Assembly (NCBI GenBank): GCA_040772085.1
Contig: JAXGYU010000001.1
Span: forward strand, 1,054,001-1,118,000
DNA: 64,000 nt
Direction: 5' to 3'
DNA from: JAXGMV01 sp040772085
GTDB taxonomy: Bacteria; Chloroflexota; Anaerolineae; Anaerolineales; Anaerolineaceae
The translations under genes and the position numbers were made by a program. Below, piece by piece: positions 1-7,785 of the stretch. Each line of letters starts with the position of its first letter. Position 1 is the first letter of the stretch. The notes beneath the pieces are model-generated. The model did no database searches. It was not told where the DNA came from and worked only from the letters and a program-made list of their open reading frames with translations.

Positions 1-2
1 CC

Positions 3-71
3 GGCGCCAGTGTCCTGCTTGGCGATCAGCAAGCCATCATGCAGATCATAAATGAAGCATTGAGCCGCTAG
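3..71 (+). CDS. 3' end of an unidentified protein (partial)
   Basis: An open frame enters from the left edge and ends at TAG 69-71. The last 22 residues are GASVLLGDQQAIMQIINEALSR, a helical tail of the sort that ends nucleotide-sugar enzymes, for example UDP-GlcNAc 2-epimerases. That resemblance is too short to name it. The stop lies 8 bp before the next start, so it is probably co-transcribed with the glycosyltransferase that follows. Confidence 0.5.
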   Translation, partial: GASVLLGDQQAIMQIINEALSR

Positions 72-79
72 CAGCGGCA

Positions 80-1237
80 ATGGAACAAGATATGACAGCC
101 AACCCGCCTTCTGTCCCAATTCAAGGAAGGCGGGTCCTTTTTTTGCGTTCCAACGCGGTCGCGCCAGACCCGAGGGTCGAGAAGGCTGCCCAATCTCTGG
201 CAGAACATGGGTATCAGGTGCGGGTATTTGCCTGGGATCGTGAAGCGATCGCGCCGCCGGAGGAGCAGCGAGCGGGTTACGATATCTTCCGCAGCCGCAT
301 CAAAGGCAGGTATGGCAGCGGCTGGCGCAACCTTCTACCACTATTACGCTGGCAATTTGCCGAGCTTAGCTGGCTGGCAAATCAAGCGGGACGAGGCGCC
401 CTCATTCACGCTTGCGACTTTGATACCATTCTGCCGGCCTGGCTGGTCAGCCGCTTACGCGGCTGCACGCTGGTTTACGACATTTTCGACTTCTACGCCG
501 ACAATCTGACCGGGTTGCCAGCCTGGCTGCGGCAGCTGATCGCCAGGATGGAAAGGGCGATGATCGCGCGCGCCGACGGCGTGATCCTGACCGATGAAAG
601 CCGGCTGGAGCAGATTGCACCGGCGACCCCTCATCGCCTGTGCGTGATCGCCAACACACCACGGGATGCCAACCCGCAGGGTGAGGTGACCATCCCTGAT
701 CAATTCAGCATCATCTATGTCGGGCAGTTATTGCGCAACCGCGGACTGGAAACGGTGATCGAGATCCTCAGCCGGCACCCGGAATGGCAGATGACACTGG
801 CAGGCTTCGGCGCGGACGCCGCCTTGCTGCGGGACCAAGCCGCCGGCTTAAAAAATATCAGCCTGCATGGACAAGTTGGTTACGACCAGGCGATCGCGCT
901 GATGCGTCCCGGCAGCGTGCTGCTGGCGCTCTATGACCCCGACCTGCCCAATCATCGCTATGCCAGCCCGAACAAGATCTTTGAAGCCATGATGCTGGCA
1001 AAACCGGTGCTGGTCTCAAAGGCTACTGGTGTTGACCAGCTCGTCGAAACGCATGGCACTGGCGTTGCGGTCGATTATCACGACCCCGCCGCCATTGAAG
1101 CGGCGCTGCGGCGCATGGCAGACGATCCGGACTGGTTGCGCCAGATGGGTCAGCGCGCCAGACGCTGCTACGAGGAGATGTATAGCTGGCAGGTGATGGA
1201 ACAACGGCTGATTTCGTTTTACGACGATCTGCCCTGA
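80..1237 (+). CDS. Glycosyltransferase, family 4 type (GT-B fold)
   Basis: 385 residues. The N-terminus has a Rossmann-like strand (RRVLFLRSN) followed by PRVEKAAQSLAEHGYQVRVFAW, the usual opening of GT4 enzymes that act on nucleotide-sugar donors. The C-terminal half carries the donor-site pattern: YVGQLLRNRGLETVIEIL, then LAGFGAD, and SPNKIFEAMMLAKPVLVS near residues 300-320, with the conserved Glu of the EX7E-like region. There is no signal peptide, so it should act at the cytoplasmic face on a glycan or lipid-linked acceptor. The acceptor cannot be predicted. ATG 80 is used; an in-frame ATG at 92 is an alternative. Confidence 0.85.
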   Translation: MEQDMTANPPSVPIQGRRVLFLRSNAVAPDPRVEKAAQSLAEHGYQVRVFAWDREAIAPPEEQRAGYDIFRSRIKGRYGSGWRNLLPLLRWQFAELSWLANQAGRGALIHACDFDTILPAWLVSRLRGCTLVYDIFDFYADNLTGLPAWLRQLIARMERAMIARADGVILTDESRLEQIAPATPHRLCVIANTPRDANPQGEVTIPDQFSIIYVGQLLRNRGLETVIEILSRHPEWQMTLAGFGADAALLRDQAAGLKNISLHGQVGYDQAIALMRPGSVLLALYDPDLPNHRYASPNKIFEAMMLAKPVLVSKATGVDQLVETHGTGVAVDYHDPAAIEAALRRMADDPDWLRQMGQRARRCYEEMYSWQVMEQRLISFYDDLP

Positions 1238-1253
1238 AACGAGAACGGGGGTT

Positions 1254-1280
1254 ATTGCGGCTTCAACCTCAAGCCGCAAT
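1254..1280. terminator. Hairpin at a convergent gene end (possible terminator)
   Basis: Arms ATTGCGGCTT and AAGCCGCAAT pair perfectly across a 7-nt loop. The hairpin sits between the ends of two convergent genes and overlaps the last codons of the reverse-strand gene. No clear U-tract follows on either strand, so intrinsic termination is only possible. Confidence 0.35.
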
Positions 1281-1856
1281 CTCAGATTTGAGTTCCCGCA
1301 GGAAGGATGTTCGCGCCTGATCGTAAGCTGCCAGCAAACGCAGGCAAATCTCCCGCCTTGACAAGCTTTCATCGCCAATACCATCAACAACGTCCGCCGG
1401 GATGGACATAGTCAATCCATCCAGATCAGCCAGGTAGCGCAACAGGTCTTCTGTCATCCTAGCTTCGCTGGTCTGCGGGAGCCTGTCAAACCAGTCTGCC
1501 GGCAAGTCGACGACCTTCACTTCACGTGCCAGCCGACCGCAGCTCAGCAAACCCCTGATGGTCGCGGCGCGGTCGAGACGTTCTGCCATGCGGCGCAGTT
1601 CCGTCGCGGTCATCTGATCCATCAGGCGCGGCAGCAGGAACCCAAGCAATCGCCCGGCATCATGGGAGAGGTGGTATCCGAGGCTGGATAATAAGCGTTC
1701 CAGCACGGGCAAACGTTTCTCCGCGGGCACACCTGCGGGTCGCGGAAAGCCCGAGCGCGCGAGCTCGGCGATCCTTCTGGCAGGCAGTCTCGAGCGGCTG
1801 CTGCTAGGAATCGGCTTGGCGTTCAGGTAATGCGGAATATAGCTGGCAGCGGTCAT
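1269..1856 (-). CDS. Unknown protein partnered with a radical SAM protein
   Basis: 195 residues from the ATG at 1856, which is preceded by GAGAAAGAG. The frame stays open upstream to 1928, but that part overlaps the preceding gene. I do not recognise a family. The protein has a basic, Ser/Arg-rich N-terminus (residues 15-45), then a mostly helical Leu/Arg-rich middle, and an acidic C-terminal helix. It has no signal peptide, membrane segment or Cys cluster. It starts 14 bp after the stop of the radical SAM gene and is surely in the same operon. It may be the substrate or a partner of that enzyme (inference only). Confidence 0.6.
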   Translation of the reverse strand: MTAASYIPHYLNAKPIPSSSRSRLPARRIAELARSGFPRPAGVPAEKRLPVLERLLSSLGYHLSHDAGRLLGFLLPRLMDQMTATELRRMAERLDRAATIRGLLSCGRLAREVKVVDLPADWFDRLPQTSEARMTEDLLRYLADLDGLTMSIPADVVDGIGDESLSRREICLRLLAAYDQARTSFLRELKSEIAA

Positions 1857-1870
1857 GGCGTTCTCTTTCT

Positions 1871-2521
1871 CTACAGGGCTTCCCTGACGAATACTTCTGG
1901 CCGGCGCGGTGCAACCGAATTGAACCAATGGCGCACGTAGCCGGGCGTCGAACCGACCAGCGCCAGTTCGCCCTCCAGTACCCGCACTTCGGTCCAGCGC
2001 GGCTGCGCGTCAAGCGCCACGCCCTTGAGGCGCTCACTGAGGTAATACACATTCTGATTGTTGCTGCCGCATAGTCCGTTCTGTTCATGCGCCGCGATTT
2101 CATATTCACCATCGATCAGCACATCAATCTCCGCCAGCAGATCCGCGACGCCGGGCTGATGTTTGGCGCGTGTCAATTGCTGCAAAGTAAAGCCGGAGTA
2201 GCAAATCACATTCAGCGTCGGGTCAAGCGTCCGGGCATGCGCGACCATCCGAGCCAGACCAGCAGCCTGCAGCATCGGCTCACCACCGGAGAGCGTCAGC
2301 CCCTCGATTCCAGGTACGCTCAATAACCGTTCTGCCAGTTGTTCGGGGGTCTGCAGGTTTTTGCTGATGACGTCTGACATTTCAGGCGTGTTGCAGCCGC
2401 GGCAGCGCTTGAGGCAGCCCTGCACCCACAGCACAGAGCGCAAGCCAGGTCCCAGGGTGCGGGTCGCGAGACAGGTCGCCGCGACGCTGATTTGATTGCC
2501 GTTATTGAGGTGTTCCATCAT
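1871..2521 (-). CDS. Radical SAM protein, NrdG/activase-like (4Fe-4S single cluster domain)
   Basis: 216 residues. The cluster motif CLKRCRGC (CxxxCxxC) near residue 35 would hold the SAM-binding 4Fe-4S cluster. It is followed by LTLSGGEP, the SAM-contacting GGE motif. Length and motif spacing match anaerobic ribonucleotide reductase activases and pyruvate-formate-lyase-activase-like proteins. No glycyl-radical enzyme (NrdD or PflB) is encoded in the window; the only operon partner is an unknown 195-residue protein. ATG 2521 has AGGAG eight bases upstream; ATG 2518 is also possible. Transcription probably starts from a TATAAT box at 2564-2569 bracketed by repeated sites. It could be a true NrdG with a distant nrdD, or a modifier of its neighbour. 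Confidence 0.8.
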   Translation of the reverse strand: MMEHLNNGNQISVAATCLATRTLGPGLRSVLWVQGCLKRCRGCNTPEMSDVISKNLQTPEQLAERLLSVPGIEGLTLSGGEPMLQAAGLARMVAHARTLDPTLNVICYSGFTLQQLTRAKHQPGVADLLAEIDVLIDGEYEIAAHEQNGLCGSNNQNVYYLSERLKGVALDAQPRWTEVRVLEGELALVGSTPGYVRHWFNSVAPRRPEVFVREAL

Positions 2522-2545
2522 GATCTCTTCTCCTGCTCAGTTAGC

Positions 2546-2594
2546 TATTAGATAATTTGTTCTATTATAGCAGGTATTAGATTATTTGTTCTAT
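2546..2594 (-). promoter_or_regulatory. Promoter with two 20-bp direct repeats (likely operators)
   Basis: TATTAGATAATTTGTTCTAT (2546-2565) recurs at 2575-2594 with one mismatch, start to start 29 bp. Between them, on the reverse strand, is a perfect TATAAT (2564-2569). One repeat therefore covers the -35 region and the other the start-site region of the radical SAM gene. Each repeat holds TAGA and TCTA in inverted order eight bases apart. This is the arrangement expected of a repressor with two operators. The regulator is not identified. The forward exporter gene could be controlled from the same region. Confidence 0.6.
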
Positions 2595-2701
2595 ATTTTA
2601 AGATTGGATATTTGCTGCCCTGCCTGCAGGGAGCAATCACTAAAAAGTCACCCGTTGAAGCTGTTCAATATCGGGTGAAACGGGTATATTTATGCCTTGC
2701 C

Positions 2702-3427
2702 GTGTTAGAACCGCAAACCTTGATTCTGATCCAGATCGTGATATTCATAGCCGCACTGATCCAGGCGCTTTTTGGATTCGGTTCTGCTATCTTCGCCATG
2801 GCGACCCTCGTGATGGTTATCGGCGCGCGGCAGGCTGCCCCGCTGGTCGGTCTGGTCGGCATCGTCCTCAGCACCGTCATCGCCATCACCAACCGGCGTA
2901 ATATCGACTGGAAAGCCACCTGGCGCATCCTGCTGGCATCAACCATCGGCGCGCCCTTTGGTATCCTGCTGCTGATGTACGCCAGCGAACAGGTCATCCG
3001 GGGCATCCTTGGCTGGACGCTGATCCTCTATGGCATATACTGCTTTCTCCCCTGGCAAGGTGTCCATCTGAAAAATGACAACTGGGCATTCCCATTCGGA
3101 TTTCTGGGCGGTATTCTGGGCAGCGCCTACAACGTCAATGGCCCGCCGGTGCTGATCTACGGCACCCTGCGACGCTGGCCGGCAGCCGAGTTCCGCGCCT
3201 CCCTGAATGGCTATTTCGTCCCCTCCGGGCTGATCGTCATCTTCGGTCACGCCAGCGCCGGATTATGGACGCGCGAAGTCTGGACGAATTTTCTGATCGG
3301 CCTGCCCTCCATTGCCCTGGCGTTGTGGTTGGGCGCGCGGATCACCAAACGAATGGATCAGAAACTTTTCACGAAAATACTCTACGGCCTGATCATCGTC
3401 ATGGGGCTGATGCTGCTGCTGACATGA
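2702..3427 (+). CDS. TauE/SafE family membrane transporter
   Basis: About 241 residues, nearly all hydrophobic, with roughly eight membrane segments. The first helix contains IFIAALIQALFGFGSAIFAM and the second half contains GGILGSAYNVNGPPVLIYGT. These two Gly/Pro-rich repeats are characteristic of the TauE/SafE (DUF81) family, which exports sulfite, sulfoacetate or other organic anions. The start is uncertain: GTG 2702 begins just before the first helix, GTG 2675 and TTG 2612 are in frame upstream, and none has a convincing ribosome site. It is transcribed away from the radical SAM pair. Substrate unknown. Confidence 0.82.
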   Translation: MLEPQTLILIQIVIFIAALIQALFGFGSAIFAMATLVMVIGARQAAPLVGLVGIVLSTVIAITNRRNIDWKATWRILLASTIGAPFGILLLMYASEQVIRGILGWTLILYGIYCFLPWQGVHLKNDNWAFPFGFLGGILGSAYNVNGPPVLIYGTLRRWPAAEFRASLNGYFVPSGLIVIFGHASAGLWTREVWTNFLIGLPSIALALWLGARITKRMDQKLFTKILYGLIIVMGLMLLLT

Positions 3428-3445
3428 ACCGCTGACGAATGTAGA

Positions 3446-3477
3446 AACAGGCTGCTGGTGTATACCGGCAGCCTGTT
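3446..3477. terminator. Bidirectional terminator hairpin
   Basis: Arms AACAGGCTGC (3446-3455) and GCAGCCTGTT (3468-3477) lie between two convergent genes and can serve both. The following bases on each strand are only moderately U-rich. Confidence 0.55.
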
Positions 3478-3492
3478 CTGTTATAGCGTGTG

Positions 3493-4758
3493 TCACGTCA
3501 GATAGGGAATCGTCATCGGTCCTTCGGGCATGATGCAGATGCTGACATCCTCGCCAAATTCTGCCTTCCTCTCAGCCAGCCATTGGCTGATATCGCGGCA
3601 AGGCTGAACCAACGCCTCCCGGAGCTGTTCATCACTCAGGTGATCACTGTAAACGAATACGCGCGCCTTCAGCAGCGTCTGCGCCAGGATTTGCGCCTGC
3701 CATTGGTCCTGCCGGCTATATCCGGGCTGACTGATGGTTTGCAGCAATTCCTGCGCGCTGGCGTGTTCGCGCAGCAGCGCGGCGAACTCGCCATGCTCGG
3801 GGATGCCGTCCCAGCATTCCGCTGCCAGCAGGATGGCGCCGCCCGGCTTGACGATTTGCGCCGCGGCAGAAACGCCTTTGATGCCCTGGTAGAGATTGAG
3901 GTCGAGCGGGTAGCCGGAGTTCGTGGTAATCACTACATCGTAAAGGTGCGGTACCGGCGTCATGGCATTGGCGCGCACGTAGCTGATGCCCTCCGCGTGC
4001 GCCTGCTTCAGGTCGCCTGCGACCACATGCGTGATCGCTTTGTCACGGTTGATGGCGACGTTGAAAATGAAGTCAATACCTACCATTTCTGCCGCAGCCA
4101 GAATCTCCTCCCAAACCGGATTGCCATAGGTAAAACCCCAGGTTGCCTTGGGACTCGCCAGCCGTTCGTAGTTGTGGTTCGCCATCACTGTTTCCAGCGC
4201 CGCGATACCCGGCATCATCCCCTTTGGCCCGCCTGAGAAGCCGGCGAACAGGTGCGGCTCGATAAAGCCGGTCAGAATTTTCACGTCAGCTTCAACGAAA
4301 GCACGGTGAATATGCAACGCCGTGCCGGAAGGCAGCGTGCCAACCAGCGTCATGTTTGCCATATCAGTGCATTCGGATTGAACGACCCGGTAATCCCGCA
4401 CAATTTCTGCGCCCAGCATTTCAACCAGCTCATCCGGCGTGTTCGGCCGGTGCGTGCCAAGACCATTGATCAGGGTGATGTTTTCCGCCGGCACATGGGC
4501 GAGCTCATCCAGCAGCGCGCGCAGCATTTCCTTGCGCGGCTGGGGGCGGGTAAGATCACTGAATGCGATCGCCACCCTCTGCCCCGGCTTGACCAGCTCC
4601 TTCACCGGCTTGGTACCAATCGGCTGGCGCAATGCGTCCAGCAGCGCCTGACCAACATTCTCAAGCTCGGGCTGGAAAGCCGGCGCGATCACGGTGACGC
4701 CATCGTTGGGCAGTTCCACCTTCAACCCTTGTTTTCCATATGCCAGATCAACGATCAT
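3493..4758 (-). CDS. larA: LarA-family nickel-pincer racemase
   Basis: 421 residues from the ATG at 4758, which has GGAAGGAG upstream. The key residues of Lactobacillus lactate racemase LarA are all present with correct spacing: H103 in GLGTHRP, H169 in EPHLFAGF, the pincer-attachment Lys K179 in GGPKGMMPG, and H195 in ANHNYERL. LarA interconverts D- and L-lactate with a nickel-pincer nucleotide; wider family members act on other 2-hydroxy acids. The cofactor-making genes larB, larC and larE are not in the window. It diverges from an operon of four M20 hydrolases, with a palindrome between the start sites, which suggests shared control and a related substrate (inference). Confidence 0.85.
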   Translation of the reverse strand: MIVDLAYGKQGLKVELPNDGVTVIAPAFQPELENVGQALLDALRQPIGTKPVKELVKPGQRVAIAFSDLTRPQPRKEMLRALLDELAHVPAENITLINGLGTHRPNTPDELVEMLGAEIVRDYRVVQSECTDMANMTLVGTLPSGTALHIHRAFVEADVKILTGFIEPHLFAGFSGGPKGMMPGIAALETVMANHNYERLASPKATWGFTYGNPVWEEILAAAEMVGIDFIFNVAINRDKAITHVVAGDLKQAHAEGISYVRANAMTPVPHLYDVVITTNSGYPLDLNLYQGIKGVSAAAQIVKPGGAILLAAECWDGIPEHGEFAALLREHASAQELLQTISQPGYSRQDQWQAQILAQTLLKARVFVYSDHLSDEQLREALVQPCRDISQWLAERKAEFGEDVSICIMPEGPMTIPYLT

Positions 4759-4800
4759 CTCGTGCTCCTTCCGTCTGCTTGCGAAGGCAAACTGCCTCAT

Positions 4801-4816
4801 CTACAATGTATTGTAG
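4801..4816. promoter_or_regulatory. 16-bp palindrome between larA and the M20 operon (candidate operator)
   Basis: CTACAATGTATTGTAG has two perfect 7-bp arms around a GT centre. Both strands contain TACAAT, a 5/6 match to a -10 box, so the palindrome could overlap the -10 of both divergent transcripts. It resembles GntR-type operators in general shape. No regulator gene is adjacent. Confidence 0.5.
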
Positions 4817-4851
4817 CAAAACTCTCATCCCACTCCTAACTTGAGGTGACC

Positions 4852-6300
4852 ATGAAGAAAGCCAACGTGATCAAATGGATTGAAGATCACCGCTCGGAAT
4901 TCATTACGCTGTCCGATGAGATCTGGCATGTGCCGGAAATCTCGTTCAAAGAATTTCAATCGTCTTATCTGCAGGCAAAATTTCTCGAAGAACGGGGCTG
5001 GAAGATCACCTGGGATATCGGCGGGCTGAACACCGCCTTCATTGCCGAGTGGGGCAAGGGCAAACCAAAGCTGGGCTTCTTCGGCGAATTTGACGCCCTG
5101 CCCGGCTTATCGCAGGCAGTCAGCCCTGATCCTTCGCCAATTGATGGCTGCGATGCCGGCCACGGCTGCGGTCATAATCTGATGGGTGTCGGCTGTCTGG
5201 CCGCCGCGATGGCGACCAGAGCCTATCTCGAAGCAACGGGCAAATCCGCGACCATCCGCTATTACGGCTGCCCGGCAGAGGAAGACGGCAATGGCAAGGT
5301 GATCATGGCGACCGCCGGCGTCTACAAGGATCTGGAGGCCGCGTTCAACTTCCATCCCTGGTCAGTAAACCGGCCGGCTAAAAGCACCAGTGTGGCGGTC
5401 AACGACGTCAAGCTGACCTTCCACGGCCGGTCCTCCCATGCCGGTGGCGCGCCGCATCTCGGCCGCTCGGCGCTGGACGCGATCGAACTGACTCATATCG
5501 GTCTGAACTATCTGCGCGAGCATGTGACGCCCAACGTGCGCATGCATTACAGCATGCTCAAGGGAGGTGACGCGCCAAACATTGTGCCGGCACTGGCTCA
5601 GGACTGGATGTACCTGCGCGCGCCAACCCGTCAGGAGGTCAATGAGGTCACCGAACGGGTGCTCAAGATCGCCAGAGGCGCCGCGCTGATGACGGAGACC
5701 GAACTGGAAGTCGACCTGACGGTCGGCTCGACCAATATCAACAACAACCATTATCTGGCCGACCTGCACTATGAAAACATGCGGGTCATCGGACCAATTG
5801 AATACGATAAGGAAGAAATGGCGTTTGCCGCCAAAATTGGCGAGAACAATCCGCCGGTCAACACCAAACAATTCTATGAAAACCTGCGCTACCCGCCAGA
5901 GATGGAAAAAGAGGTGGCAAAGAAACGTGGACAGCCTTTGCTGGGCTTGAACTTCCCCGCCATGGACGAAAACGACGTCATGACCGGTTCGACCGACGTG
6001 GGTGATCTGAGCTGGATGGTGCCGGTGACCATGATGCGCATCGCCACCTGGCCGGTGAGCGTCTCCGGTCATACCTGGGGCGCGACCGCGGCATCCGGCA
6101 TGTCGATCGGGCATAAGGGGCTGCTGCATGCCGCCAAGGTCATGGCGCTGACCGCCATCGACCTGATCGAGGAGCCAGCCCACCTGAAGAAAATCAGGGC
6201 GGAATTCAACGCCAGAGTGAAAGCCACACCCTATCACCTGCCTGAACCGCATCAGATCAAACGGCGCGACTTTCACAACCCGGTCAGGAACACGGATTAA
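4852..6300 (+). CDS. M20 family amidohydrolase, AbgB-like, copy 1 of 4
   Basis: 482 residues, close to E. coli AbgB (p-aminobenzoyl-glutamate hydrolase subunit B). Visible active-site features of M20D enzymes are GEFDALPG, GHGCGHNLMGVG (the Cys and second His are metal ligands), the Glu pair in CPAEED, the His in FNFHPW, the dimer-domain motif GRSSHAGGAPHLGRSA, and the late His in SGHTWGA. It should hydrolyse an amide bond of an N-acyl or aryl amino acid or small peptide in the cytoplasm, since there is no signal peptide. ATG 4852 follows TTGAGGTGACC. It is the first gene of the four-copy operon; the next starts 3 bp after its stop. Confidence 0.88.
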   Translation: MKKANVIKWIEDHRSEFITLSDEIWHVPEISFKEFQSSYLQAKFLEERGWKITWDIGGLNTAFIAEWGKGKPKLGFFGEFDALPGLSQAVSPDPSPIDGCDAGHGCGHNLMGVGCLAAAMATRAYLEATGKSATIRYYGCPAEEDGNGKVIMATAGVYKDLEAAFNFHPWSVNRPAKSTSVAVNDVKLTFHGRSSHAGGAPHLGRSALDAIELTHIGLNYLREHVTPNVRMHYSMLKGGDAPNIVPALAQDWMYLRAPTRQEVNEVTERVLKIARGAALMTETELEVDLTVGSTNINNNHYLADLHYENMRVIGPIEYDKEEMAFAAKIGENNPPVNTKQFYENLRYPPEMEKEVAKKRGQPLLGLNFPAMDENDVMTGSTDVGDLSWMVPVTMMRIATWPVSVSGHTWGATAASGMSIGHKGLLHAAKVMALTAIDLIEEPAHLKKIRAEFNARVKATPYHLPEPHQIKRRDFHNPVRNTD

Positions 6301-6303
6301 TTT

Positions 6304-7785
6304 ATGAAATCGAAACAGGACATCATCCACTGGATTGAGACCAACCGCCAGGATTTCATCACGCTGGCAGATCAGGTCTGGGAGGCGGCTGAGCTCGCCA
6401 ACCGCGAGTTCATTTCCTCCAACCTTCAGGCTGAATACCTCGCGCGGCAGGGATTTCGCATCACCTGGGATATCGGCGGGCTGAACACCGCTTTTGTTGC
6501 CGAATGGGGCAAGGGCAAACCGGTTATCGGCTTTGTCGGTGAGTATGACGCGCTGGGCGGGCTCTCACAGAAGGCACAGACCGCTGAGGACCCCGTTACT
6601 CCCGGCGGCAATGGTCATGGCTGCGGACACAACCTGCTGGGCGTCGGCTGCCTGGCTTCCGCTGTCGCGGTAAAAGAATGGCTGGAAGCAAACCAGATCA
6701 AGGGTACGGTGCGCTATTACGGCTGCCCGGCTGAGGAAGCCGGCGATGGCAAGGTTTACATGGCACGGGCAGGCGCTTTTGATGACCTGACGCTGGCGTT
6801 CAACTATCACCCCAGCTCGGTGAATATGCCGAGCAAGGGCAGCTCGATCGCTGTCTTTGACGTGCTCTTCCGTTTCCACGGACGCTCCTCGCATGCCGGC
6901 GGCGCGCCGCATCTCGGTCGTTCCGGTCTGGACGCGGTTGAGCTGCTGAACCTCGGCGTCAACTATCTGCGCGAACACGTCACGTCCAACGTGCGCATCC
7001 ACTATGTCACCACAAAGGGCGGTGACGCGCCGAACATCGTGCCGGCGCTGGCCGAGGTCTGGTATTTCATCCGCGCGCCGAAACTGCAGGAGCTGAACGA
7101 GGTCTATGAACGGGTGAAGAAGATCGCTCACGGCGCCGCGCTGATGACTGAAACCGACGCCGAAATCATCTTCCAGGGCGGCAGCTCGGATGTGCTCTCC
7201 AATCACCATCTGGCCGACCTGCAATACGAGAACATGCAAATTGTGGGACCGACACCCTTTGATAAAGAGGACCTGCGCCAGGCAAAAGAGATCCTGGCTG
7301 GCTATCCTGAAGCGATCCGGACAGCGGATATCACGACCGGCATGCCCGCTGCAATGGTGCCGACGCTGAAGAAATACGAGAAGCATCTTCTGATCGCCGA
7401 CAACATACCTGCCGGCGATGCCGGCCATATCTCAACCGGCTCGACCGACGTCGGTGACCTCAGCCAGGTCACGCCGGTCAGCATGCTCGACACGACCTGC
7501 TGGCCGATGCGGGTGCTTGGACATTCCTGGGGCATCACGGCTGCCAGCCGCCTGCCGATGGGGCACAAGGGCATGCTGCACGCCGCCAAGGTCATGGCAC
7601 TTTCGGCGATGGATTGCTATTCCGATCCAAAACTAGCCAAGGAGATTCGCAAGGAATTTGAAGCCGCCATCAAGAGCGCGCCTTATATCTGCCCCATACC
7701 ACCAGAAGTGAAACCGCATACCTACCCGTGGCCCGAGGATTTGGTCCGCGTGCCGGAAACCGGAAAGCGAAAGGAGAAGCGATGA
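6304..7785 (+). CDS. M20 family amidohydrolase, AbgB-like, copy 2 of 4
   Basis: 493 residues with the same domain order as copy 1. GEYDALGG, GHGCGHNLLGVG, CPAEEAGDGK, FNYHPSSVN, GRSSHAGGAPHLGRSG and LGHSWGITA are all intact, so the metal site looks functional. It has a longer insert before the final metal-binding region than copy 1 and a basic C-terminal tail. The GEYDALGG segment differs from GEFDALPG in copies 1 and 3, which suggests a different substrate pocket. Its stop TGA overlaps the ATG of copy 3 (ATGA at 7782-7785), so the two are translationally coupled. Confidence 0.88.
   Translation: MKSKQDIIHWIETNRQDFITLADQVWEAAELANREFISSNLQAEYLARQGFRITWDIGGLNTAFVAEWGKGKPVIGFVGEYDALGGLSQKAQTAEDPVTPGGNGHGCGHNLLGVGCLASAVAVKEWLEANQIKGTVRYYGCPAEEAGDGKVYMARAGAFDDLTLAFNYHPSSVNMPSKGSSIAVFDVLFRFHGRSSHAGGAPHLGRSGLDAVELLNLGVNYLREHVTSNVRIHYVTTKGGDAPNIVPALAEVWYFIRAPKLQELNEVYERVKKIAHGAALMTETDAEIIFQGGSSDVLSNHHLADLQYENMQIVGPTPFDKEDLRQAKEILAGYPEAIRTADITTGMPAAMVPTLKKYEKHLLIADNIPAGDAGHISTGSTDVGDLSQVTPVSMLDTTCWPMRVLGHSWGITAASRLPMGHKGMLHAAKVMALSAMDCYSDPKLAKEIRKEFEAAIKSAPYICPIPPEVKPHTYPWPEDLVRVPETGKRKEKR

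Noticed and set aside
5362..6330. Long reverse frames opposite the M20 genes (also 6565-7428 and 9193-9843)
   Set aside because: They are mutual copies because the four M20 genes are paralogues; they carry no motif or ribosome site.
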